DNA of 64,000 nt. Source: Siderastrea radians. Lineage: Eukaryota; Cnidaria; Anthozoa; Scleractinia; Rhizangiidae. The stretch spans positions 67,395,858-67,459,857 of the forward strand of contig OZ024889.1 in assembly GCA_964017195.1 (NCBI GenBank). The letters run 5' to 3'. The notes below the pieces were generated by a model, which worked only from the letters and a program-made list of their open reading frames with translations, made no database searches and was not told where the DNA came from. Positions 46,801-56,200 of the stretch are shown here, piece by piece; the stretch's first letter is position 1, and each line of letters begins with the position of its first letter. Made by a program: the position numbers and the translations under genes.

Positions 46801-48952
46801 CTCGGCTATCAATCGTGTCCATCACCCTCCAGACCTAATTCACACACCATCTGACAGCCCCATACGGATCATTATGTCTTATAAAGATCAGAAATCTGCC
46901 GATGTGGTTCGAAAACAACTTTGCAACCTTGGAAGAAACATCGATCATGAACTGCAGCCAATCTTTACGAGCAAGAAGATCGTTGATGACCTGAGAGAAA
47001 CGGAATTGAAGCCTCCCATAGTTAACCAGCAGAGCGTTGTCTATGAATTTAAACGTGATTTGTGTGATACAAATTACTACGGGAGTTGGGTACACACGCC
47101 GCCATCTACACCAACGTGTTGAGGAGCACAAACATTTCTAAACAGACATAATGTAAGGCCTTCCAACCCCCGTGAGAACTTCAACATTCTTAAGAAACGC
47201 CGAAGCAAGCTTGAGTGCTTAATCTTCGAAATGTTATGCATTCGAAAAAAAAGACCGAAACTGAACACTCAAGCGGACTCGATTCGCACGAAACTTTTTG
47301 TTTAAATTTAAATACACGCCCCCAGTCATAATTTTTTAAATTATGTATTTCTTTTTTCACACTTCTATTTTTGTATATATATCTTTATGTTAACTTTTTC
47401 CACATTCCACTTTTGATAATGATGACATGAAGTCATCGAAACGTCAAGTTACTTTTTTATCGTTGATTTTCTTGTTGAAAAGTATATTTTCACCAGTGTT
47501 TGATTGGTCGAGTGACCATTACGTCACTTGGATATAACTGTTTACGATCGAATAATAATCAGTGGAGTACGATTCAAGGTTGTTTCGTTTTGCTCCAAAT
47601 AATATTCTGCTTGTGCGCAGTTTTATCCTCGTCAAATCACAAAACCCCATCTGAACATGTCGAAGATAGCCTCCTACGTACGCAGAAGTTCTCTTGGTTC
47701 GGGGAAGAGTGTGTGACCAACCAATTCAAAAGAACCTCTGCGTAGGAAGCTACATCGAAGAGCAATTGACTCCTTCAATTTCGTGAAATTACAGTAGTGA
47801 GACAAAGACGGTAACGAAGGCAAATATTTGCGGATATAATGAAATTTTACGGTAACGTTAATTGCCTGTTGGCATCACTTGATATTAGGCTCTGCTAATT
47901 GAGCAGTGAAATCACGACCTTTTTGCGACTTTTAGTCCATTCGATCGGTATAATGCACACGTTTTTTAACTTCATTTAACGCCTGGCAATGTCGAAGGGA
48001 CAGAACAGGCATTGAACTGAAATCACGGAGCTGATCAGAGAACCCATAAAGGTATATTTTTTATACTACAGTGAATATATCTGTCACTTTGTCTTCCTAG
48101 CTCAGTGTGCATTATAATCGACGACATTCCAAAACTGGCGAACACTAGTCTGATTACATAAAAAGTAAACGTAAGAAAGGATTTTTAGCTGTGAATAAGT
48201 CTTCGATGAGTTCCATCAAAATTAGGAGTATAGAGACTGCAAATAAGTTAAGTATCGCACAAAATGCCTATTATCATCACAGTCTACCGGGTCACAAGTT
48301 GTTAGCGAGTTGACCAGAGAAAGACGATCGTTTTCACGGACACGACGTAAATGGTCGTTGCAACATAACACAATATATAATAGTCTTCAATTCCAAGGTC
48401 AATGAACTCTAGACAGCTTTTTGCATATTTTAACCAACCTACGTCGTCCATGATTGTTATGGAATTTCATTTCGGTGGATACTTAAGCCTGACGCACGAC
48501 GAGACGTATTCGCCATAGATACAAAAACCCTCTATCCTGAAGCAAGTCAGTATAGTTTTTAAACTTTGAAATTTCATGTTGGCGAGTTTACGGTTCACAG
48601 CTCCTAAGCTGCTGAACTTGTAGCTTCCAGTCGTGATAAAAATATATACATAAACATAATGCTCACCTCCGCTCTCTTTAACCCTGTTGGCCAGTTGAAT
48701 ATCCCCCGCAGTTTCCAGAACGCCTGTCAAATATCCTACGTCTCCGGGCCAAATTTTACCTTCTTTCCACAGTAACTCTAAAAAATCTCTTGGGGTTTTT
48801 GCGCACTCAATTTTCCGCTTAGTCAAATCATCGTCTTCGCACAAAAACTTTAAGCTATCGAATAACTCTTCAGTTATTTTGAGTCCTATGTTAAACAAGA
48901 AAACCCGAAATTGTCTCTCACTTGATCCGCTATTTAGAGAAGAAAACGCCAT
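40828..48952 (-). CDS. DED-NB-ARC-TPR protein (NLR/Apaf-like), one in-frame stop
   Basis: There are four coding exons: 48952-48667, 45760-44268, 43167-43065 and 41273-40828, with GT-AG sites and consistent phases 1, 0, 1. With the first possible ATG (49066) there would be 38 more residues; 48952 is preferred because it begins just before the domain. Residues about 15-92 are a death-effector-like domain (FRVFLFNIG, LFDSLKFLCED, DFLELLWKEG). The NB-ARC follows: FVGRND (110-115), Walker A PPGMGKS (139-145), Walker B-like TVIILDN, TMITTQHD at the sensor (Gln where TTR is usual), CGGVPFFL (GLPL box), LSVFPAAFS and IHPLL near the MHD position. TPR-like helices run to the end (775 codons if read through). 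A TGA at 41176-41178 would end the protein after 659 residues, inside the TPR region. The likely role is a cytosolic danger sensor or death-signalling adaptor, by analogy with Apaf-1/NLR proteins. The ligand is unknown. Confidence 0.8.
41176..41178 (-). other. In-frame TGA in the last exon of the NLR-like gene
   Basis: The minus-strand reading is GGT ATC CAT CCC TGA ACT GCC. The frame is open before (KEQLGIHP) and after (TASILQHIASMYLEF, then more than 100 TPR-like residues to the TAA at 40828). TPR repeats of this type usually have HPWTA or HPYTA here, so TGG to TGA is the simplest explanation. Confidence 0.85.
41637..42508 (-). mobile_element. Composite repeat with tRNA-like head, in NLR intron 3
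   Basis: AGCGGAGCC on the left (about 41645) and GGCTCCGCT on the right (about 42494) are inverted. Inside, minus-strand positions 41877-41810 look like a degenerate tRNA: an A-box-like TGGCCTAGTGGAC and a B-box GGGTTCGATAC, with a poor acceptor stem. Short ACGG repeats lie at 42367-42400. It is best read as a tRNA-derived SINE within a larger repeat, not a working tRNA gene. Confidence 0.45.
42544..42965. mobile_element. MITE with AGGGGCACCCAACG termini, NLR intron 3
   Basis: AGGGGCACCCAACG (42544-42557) and its exact inverse complement (42952-42965) bound 422 bp with no coding frame. The target duplication is not clear. Confidence 0.75.
43502..43743. mobile_element. 242-bp MITE with 41-bp perfect TIRs, NLR intron 2
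   Basis: The left arm starts GGGGCCCGTTTCTCGAAAGT and matches the inverse complement of the right arm without mismatch for 41 bp, up to CGGGCCCG. The arms contain internal palindromes (CGGGCCCG). No coding capacity. Confidence 0.9.
45917..45957 (-). ncRNA. Decayed hammerhead-like motif, left Penelope arm
   Basis: Inverse copy of the motif at 47409-47449. The minus strand has TTGATAA, then the hairpin GATGAC-ATGAA-GTCATC, then GAAACGTC. Two core bases differ from CTGATGA, and the 5' strand of stem I has further mismatches, so it is probably inactive. Confidence 0.35.
46691..47122 (+). pseudogene. Penelope-like RT/GIY-YIG fragment, plus copy
   Basis: The frame covers the RT thumb end (LDRAKRLSSTPEFFSQECK), a linker with RNIDHELQPIFTSKK, and the beginning of the GIY-YIG endonuclease (VVYEFKRDLCDTNYYGSW). 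It then goes out of frame. The remaining endonuclease end, SKLECLIFEML and PKLNTQADSIR, follows in another frame to about 47300. Confidence 0.75.
47409..47449 (+). ncRNA. Hammerhead-like motif, right Penelope arm
   Basis: Stem I is ACTT (47409-47412) with AAGT (47446-47449). The core is TTGATAA (47413-47419; consensus CTGATGA, two changes). Stem II is GATGAC/GTCATC with loop ATGAA. GAAAC is at 47438-47442 and cleavage would be after GTC (47443-47445). Stem III is the palindrome ACGT. This is the layout of Penelope hammerheads, but the core substitutions make activity doubtful. Confidence 0.45.
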
Positions 48953-49584
48953 CCCTAGCGCCGACCGAGCAATAAACTTTACAGATCGAAGCAAAAATGA
49001 CGGAAGTGAATGGAAACGAGGCCCGTAATGTTCAAAATGACGTGACCACATGCCCTGACCCGCCATTGATTTCCCCGGAAGCTGTAACAGCTAAGATTAG
49101 ATCGGTGTGAACTATCTGGCATCGGGTTTGTATCATTATTGCGTTCCCTCACTAAGTCCCCGTAAATTATCTTATCACTTCCCTTAACATTAAAAATTTC
49201 CCTTTCCTTTTTACCTTTAATCGTTAATTGTTACTAGTTTTTTTACTCTTTGTAATCTTATTTAATGCACATTCATACTCATTTTTGTGACAACTGACGA
49301 TGGATGATGAACTAAACTGCTTGGCAGCTTCCAGAGAATGGCGTAATTTCTTTATTCACTCTTCCTTTCATTTGCGAGTTGAGACCGCTGAGAACGGTAA
49401 ATAATCATTAATTGCAGTTATTAAAGAAACACTGTAATAGAGGGGAAACTATCACTTGCATTTATCCAAATAAGATTTTGCCTAATCTTTATATCTTAAG
49501 TTTCAAAAATGAAAGTAGCAGTTGATTTCCATACAAAAGGATAACGTCGTTGAACCTCAATTTCATTGTTTTAAACTGGTATGG

Positions 49585-51007
49585 CAGGGGCGTAGCCAGG
49601 ATTTTTCCAGAGGTACGCACAATTTCCAAATACACCCCCTACATCCCAGTTCTCTCACATCGTTTCCACATTCCTTGGTTGCATTTGCTTTTCTTAACAG
49701 TATGGTGAGGTTAAACGTGAATGGATGGAATGGCAACTAGGTCGTAAAGCTTTTGTGTAGATTTTTTTTGTTAAACCGTGAGCATACTAGGAGGGTAAGA
49801 AGGTAACTGCTTCCCCGGGAAAGTTTGAAATTTAGGCCTTCTCAAATGGCTGGAAATGCGTCTAAAACTACTGTAGCATCCTTCAAACACAGTAGTGTAC
49901 ATATTTAGTTATTTTATGGACAATAGTTTATGAAAATCAGACAGTCGTTGCTCCTTGAATCGTATCAAAGCTCTCCTCCAAATTGATACTCCATGCTAGT
50001 GTGTCCGTTCTTTATTTTTACAGCACGCAGATCAGAATTTCATTTATAATTTTGCTTGGAATGAACGATTCTGTTTACCAGTTTGGAAAGTGCAAAATGG
50101 TTGGTTTTAAAGGTTTTGTTATATCGATGTCATTACCCCTGGTTCATTGGTCCTTTCTCAAAACATACAATAGGATGGAAAAAACTGCGACCATTTTTTT
50201 AACAAAGGCCCCGAGATAAAGTTTCCCTCGACCCATTACGCCTCGATGTCACAGTTTTTCACAGTTTTTGTTATAGCTTAAGTTTCAAACACGAGTTTAA
50301 TTAAAGTGAAAACTCCGATACTCATGGTATTATCCAAGAGGTAAAATACATCAAACGCTCAACCTTCAACATAGTGCTGTTTTGAAAAAAAAGAGAGAGA
50401 TTTTTTTGCCCTTTTTTCCCTTGCCATAGCCAGCAGCCTCCTTGATCATACATGCCTCTTTGTCTTTATGAGAGCACAATTGAAATAATAGATTTCATAA
50501 TTCTCTCTTTCAAACATATGGCAATAACCAGCTTTGATACAGAAGAGCCGCCCTCTCCAATCCATCAGCGGCTTTTCAGTGAGAAAAAAATTCTCTTTCA
50601 TTCCGTGCGCAACAAAACCATTCACGCAGAGAAATGGTGATCCTAAGAACGGATGAATAATAGATGCTGAAGATCTTATCTAATTTGGGAATCCTAAATT
50701 CGAATTAAGTTCGGCTGCTGAAACGGCTTCGCGTCTGAACCGCATCCTCAGCCCCCTAATTCTCCGCGTTTGCCTAAACTAGCATCAACATTGAGTAGCT
50801 TCTCTGGAATTTGCGAATGTCTTTTGTTTTGAGAAATAAGAGCCGTGAGTCGATGCAACGATTGTGCATTTTTTTCAACCATCGCTTATTTGCCGTCTGT
50901 TTTATATTTCTGTTGTTTTGTTTTGTTTCGTTTCGTTTTTTTTTTTTGACCTTCGACATTTTTCAGGTACGCACGTGCATACGTGCTTGCAGGTAGCTGC
51001 GCCCCTG
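49585..51007. mobile_element. hAT-like non-autonomous element, 1423 bp, 5-bp duplication TATGG
   Basis: It begins CAGGGGCGTAGCC and ends with the inverse complement of CAGGGGCGCAGC. TATGG flanks both sides (49580-49584 and 51008-51012). 'aggtacgcac' occurs near both ends. There is no coding frame. The end sequence and 5-bp duplication match the type of element at 20885-22251. Confidence 0.75.
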
Positions 51008-51800
51008 TATGGACAAAGCTTCAGTTTTTACACTTAAAGGTGTGTGTCTTATGTTGAGTGCGCAAGAAAATTAAAGACAATCTTTCAGCTTAGTCCTTAA
51101 GTAGACTCCTATTTCTGTCAGAGCGGTGTTGAAGACACTCGGAAGTGTTCGCGAAAAATCAGTTGCGGTAAGGAGACGGGCCTCACGTGCCAGTGAGAAG
51201 GAAGACTGAGCTATTTGTACCGGAACAGCTTTAACAAGTTTTATACTTTTATGATTTTGGCATTTTAAATTTGCCACAGAAATCCATGGCAAAATGGCAA
51301 AATACTCCAAAATTTGTAATATTGTAATGTTAGTACTATAATTGCTTAGTACTATTAGTGCCAAATTGCCGTTTGTACTTGTAAATCGGAAATCTCAAAT
51401 AGTTCAGTCTCAGTTAATACCCAAATCCTTGAAAAGATTCTAATTCACAGATTTTTCATTGAAGAAATAAACTTTTACCAAGAGAATAGAAAAACAGATT
51501 TATTTTTAGTTTCGATCGGACGCAGAAGGAAAAGATTCTCAAATTTTCAGGCTATTTGGAAACGTCGTGTCTCACCACTTTCAACTCGCAGTTGGTAGTT
51601 TCTCAGGTGAGATTTTTTGAACTGAAACTATTCTTTGAAGAGGGCCGCTTATATTTTAACTAGCAATCAGTGTTTTTTAAAACTTGTTTTTGGTGTCAAA
51701 ATTCTGGGGGGCTATTGTTCAACGGTTTACTCTTAAAGGAAGTTCGTCTGATCCTGCATGTAGGACCTTCAGTTGTAAAGCTGTAATACCTGCGCGGCCG

Positions 51801-51801
51801 T

Positions 51802-51835
<34 letters not shown>

Positions 51836-51842
51836 TGGTACA
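51801..51842. repeat. Short (GGTTCT)n array
   Basis: About six GGTTCT hexamers ending in GGTACT units. The stretch from 51010 to 52090 otherwise shows nothing recognisable. Confidence 0.85.
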
Positions 51843-52104
51843 CTTCACAGGCCGTATGGTACTGCAACCAGTCTGCCCTGAGTGTTTCTTTGAGCATTGC
51901 TGTAGAAATCACACCAAGAACTTGTTGAGTGTAGCCGTATGCGTCAAACTTCCTCTAGCTCGTTGGTTAGTCCCATCTGCGAACTTGATGCCTGCGCGCA
52001 AACTGGCGTTTAAAAAGAAAAGCCTTTACGACCGCGTTATTTAAAACTGCTCCGATTTCCTAAGTTCCATGAATCCTGAGTTTCCCAAAGAGACTTAAAA
52101 TCAT

Positions 52105-52394
52105 TTCTAAAAAATAAAAAAAATAAAATAAATCAATTTTGTTTAACGAGGGTGACACACAACAGTCTGGGACTGACAAACCTGTGGCCCTCGGGTTCGG
52201 GATCGAATTGGAATTTGGAAATGTTGGTTTTTGAGGAGAGGGGAAAACCGGAGTACCCGGAGAAAAACCTCTCGGAGCAAAGACGAGAACCAACAACAAA
52301 CTCAACCCACATATGACACCGGGACCGGGAATCTAACCCGGGCCACATTGGTGGGAGGCGAACGCTCTCACCACTGCGCCATCCCTGCTCCCCC
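52105..52394 (-). mobile_element. tRNA-derived SINE
   Basis: On the minus strand the head reads GGATGGCGCAGTGGTGAGAG (A box) and, about 45 bp on, CCGGGTTAGATTCCC (B box), as in a tRNA. It is followed by a roughly 180-bp body and an A/T-rich tail (about 52105-52140). The tRNA stems are imperfect. It lies about 830 bp upstream of NDUFA9. Confidence 0.75.
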
Positions 52395-52770
52395 GTCCGT
52401 TAGATACGTACGGGTAGAACTCAACTGTTGCTTAGTTTTAAAGTTTTGTTGTCCATGCAACCCGGTAAACAAGGTCCCTAGAGGAGTTTCAGGGGCAGAA
52501 AGGGAGGGGACGACGGAGCCCGTGTAGCCGTCGTCGTATTGAGATCTCCATTCCGTTTCCTTGTAACTAAACCTGTCAGTGCATGGTCTGTCATCCTCGG
52601 AGACCCAGGGTCAGATCGATCAGTAGTGGGGCGAGGGAAAGTCGAAACGGCCCAAAAAAAAATTGAGCGAAGAAAAGTGTTTGTGTATGTGAGAGTGCTA
52701 TGAAGTGAGCAAACGCCCTATTGAATTTTCCCCGTTGAAAAGGAAATTAGCGACCCGGGGACTACGAGTA

Positions 52771-52946
52771 CGAGATTGAGTACGAGTACGGCCTTTCAAT
52801 TCCTCGGCGCAGGCTTATGATTGACACCTGTCATACCGATGTCATTTACATAGCATCCTTCTCTACTGGTCAGCAACAGGGAGGAACGAGAGCTCTGAGA
52901 ACGTAGCTGTTTTGAAATTCAAAAGTCGTACTCGTACTCAATCTCG
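52771..52946. repeat. 20-bp perfect inverted repeat flanking about 136 bp
   Basis: cgagattgagtacgagtacg (52771-52790) and its exact inverse complement (52927-52946) enclose a short AT-balanced spacer. It is likely a MITE remnant in the 5' flank of NDUFA9. Confidence 0.7.
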
Positions 52947-53039
52947 TCACCTGTCTCGTACTTGTCAGTCTGATCTCAAGGTCGCTATTGTTTGCAATAC
53001 ACACATTTCCATTGCTGCGACTCAAATATCTTAATTCCC

Positions 53040-53112
53040 ACGACCTCCACCCAGCTTGGCTTCGTATGATCTGATCAGGATGTCGTGGGTTCAAATCCCG
53101 CCGGGGGTCACT
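53040..53112 (+). repeat. tRNA-like (SINE head) remnant
   Basis: A B-box-like GGGTTCAAATCCC with a preceding D-arm-like part. The acceptor stem does not pair well, so it is not a convincing tRNA gene. Confidence 0.35.
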
Positions 53113-53220
53113 GAGCTGAAAACTCGTACAGACATTTCGTATTGTTTACATTCCCAGAGCAGTAAAAAGTCTACTGACCGCAATAAAGCGCGGGCGGGAG
53201 CTGCTCTTTACGGCGCCGCC

Positions 53221-56200
53221 ATGTTGGTAAGCCAAGGCTTCAAGAAGTTGTGTTGTAAGTAACGTTATATACGCGTGCGTGGAGCTGTTATCTAGCTTTA
53301 ACGTAGCAAAATAAACTAAGAAGGATGTTTTTGCAGTTTAAGTGTTTCACAGTTTTATGATCAAAGGCTTTTGTGAGCCGTTCGAGCGGATGTTGTTGTG
53401 AGCTTGAGTAAGACTTGTTTGTAGGCTTCACCTTGAAACTGGAGTTAATAAGTATCACTTGTATTTAAGACTTTTTCTTTTCAAAAGTAATATTTTTTGC
53501 ACCAGAGTTTACATACAAAGGAAAAAAATTCCCTTGTTTTATAATTTTAGGTAATTTACTAAGTAAACGCTATTTGTTTCTGTAAGCTCATCACATATGT
53601 AGCTTCATCTAAGCGTACTGGAAATTGATTTAGCGTAAAATACAGTCCATAAGTTTATTCAAGATTATTATGATTCATGTCGGGCGATAACAGTCAGGCT
53701 ATGGCTTAGTGGCGATTCTTGATCTTTAAATTCTCATTACCATTCTATTTAGTAATGTACTCTTTTCGAAGAGAGGAATTAGATATTGGTCACTCTTGAG
53801 AAGGATTAAGTGAACCACCTGTTTTATTTTTATTTCAGGCTCTTCTACAAGACCAGTTACTGGCTTGGCCTTTTCTTGCCAGGTGGGTGTGCAATGCCCT
53901 GAAAATTATCCTATGCCACTGATGTTGTCTTAATTACACACATAAATTGATTTGATCTTCCCTCAAAAGGGCCGTTGCTAGATGTTGCACCTCCAGTTTG
54001 AGTCAACTTTTTAGCTACATGTACTAGGTCACAATGCGTTTCTCCCATAATGATGTAACTATAATATCAGGTAGTGGAAAATACAATACAACACGAGTCT
54101 TATTTTAAAAGTCATTGATGGAGGAAATTAATGTGTTTTGTGATACAATACGTTGCATGATTTGTATCAATTTGACAGTGTATGAGTACAGTATTTAGGC
54201 AAATCCCACACATGTACATGATAGAGTTACACGGCTTTTACTTCTTTTTAGTAGTGTCATGCTCTGCAGGCAAAATAACTAATGCACTTGCTCAAAATGA
54301 CAAAGGTTATGATAGATAATGAATTTTCAAGAGGTGTTTTCCCTTTTCCTCCCACCTGAAAACATTGGATACTTACATGCAAATGTGACTTCCTCTGATT
54401 GTTTAGTTTAAAACCAAAGGTGGTGTTAAAAAGGTTGTTTTTAAAGTGCACCTAACCCCAAAATATCTTTTCTGCTAATATAAATCTTTGCACCTGTTTC
54501 AAAAAGAATTCAGCCATTATTTGCAGTTTTTGACTTTTTTGTGGGCTTCAAAACTTATGAAAAAGTAAGCATCATTGAAGTGCCCGGTGGAAAAAGGGCG
54601 TAAGTGATGATTTGAGGTTAAAATCGAAATTGCTCCTATTTAGCTGAACATTGGCACACAGGCTGGTTTTCCTGTAAGGAACATTGTTGTGCAGTTATTT
54701 CTTGACCTGAGAGCTTCAATTTGAAGAATTAGCGTATTACTTTTGCTTAAAACTGACACAAAGAAAACAACAGGACCGCAGATTCTAGGTTGAATTCCTT
54801 TGTTTTAGTTCAGGCAGAGAACAAAAGAAATCTTTCACGTTTCACTTGAGCAAGTTCAGTTCAACAAAACTTTTCACGTAAAAGTAATATGCTAATTCTT
54901 CAAATTTTAGATCTCAGGTCAAGAAATAAGTGCGCAACAGCGTTCCTCACATGAAAACCAGCCTGTGTGCCAATGTTCAGCTAAATAGGAGCAATTTCGA
55001 TTTTAACCTCAAATCATCACTTACGCGCTTTTTCCACCAGGCCCTTCATTTGGTGCACAACCAAGTCAGAAGGGGCATGGGTGTATTCCTGATTTGACAT
55101 CACAAACTGCTTTGCATCCATGTTTACAAAGTCGTACCGTGATGCTAATCAGTTTGTTATGTCACATCAGGAATAGACCCGCATCCCTCACTACCCTCTC
55201 TAGCTCGGTCATGTGACAGATGATGGCTAGCTTTCGTAACTTTCACAACCTATAAAAGTCAAGATTTGGTAAAAAAAAAAGGTGCAATGTGTTTCTAACA
55301 GGTACAAAGATTTATTAAATTACGGAAAAAAATTGGGGGGGGGGTTAGGTAAACTTTAATATTTCTGTTGTTTTTATAGTATATTTTAGTCATTTGTTTC
55401 CTTTTTTTGGCAGAACAAGATTTGTCATTTGAACCTTTGACTGTGTATTTTGGCAGTTTTTTTTCATATAAAACACTGCACCAATTTGAAAACCATTTCT
55501 GAAAGCCATTTGCATGTGTGAATTATTTGAAGTCTCACTTGTTGGTGTTAGTGTATTATGGTACTGACAACATTTTTGTAAGTACAAGAATACCCCTCAA
55601 TGTTTTTGCACCATACTATGTCTGTCATAAATACCACAGAGTGTCACAATAACATGAATACAGTGACATCAATAGCTCACAAAGTTCTGTCTTCTTCAAT
55701 AACTCACTTAATTCTGTGTCATAATTTGCAGAGAAATGTCAGCTACTTACCAAAAGCAGGACCTGGAGGAAGGTCATCGTTCAGTGGAGTGATTGCAACA
55801 GTCTTTGGAAGTACTGGATTTTTAGGGAGATATGTCCTCAACAGACTGGGTAAATACACTGTGGTCTTCATAATTGCTGGAATGTAATGTTAATGTTTGA
55901 AACTAACCAAAACTTCATCTCTGGTAGGTTAGAATGCTTATTAATAAAACAAAGACTTTGTAATCACACTAAGTAATGTTCAGAGTCCACTCTTTTCTTT
56001 TGAAAGGCCTCAGATACCCATCCACTTTGTGGTGTGAGATGGTAGTCTTTTCCCTCAGGTGATTTTATTCAACACGTCAAAGTAATTCTCCTCCCAAGTG
56101 AAATTCTAGACTGGGCATTGACTAAACTGGTTGTTTTGTTTAAGGGCGTGGTGGAAATCAGATCGTCGTCCCATACCGTGGAGATGAGCATGACCACAGA

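Larger units (their letters stand above)
45893..47485. mobile_element. Head-to-head pair of Penelope-like element fragments, in NLR intron 1
   Basis: The left copy (about 45893-46650) runs on the minus strand and the right copy (about 46665-47485) on the plus strand, joined at their 5' sides. Both encode the end of the Penelope-type reverse transcriptase (GLLLHFGSHVDSRYKRSLL in the left, MLDRAKRLSSTPEFF in both) and remains of a GIY-YIG endonuclease (RDLCDTNYYG and KLECLIFEML in the right copy). The left copy lacks about 110 codons present in the right. The outer ends are the same roughly 130-bp sequence in inverse orientation, with hammerhead-like motifs. Both copies are broken. Confidence 0.8.

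Noticed and set aside
52330..52394. tRNA gene upstream of NDUFA9
   Set aside because: It has A and B boxes but is followed by a SINE body and an A/T-rich tail, and the stems are imperfect.
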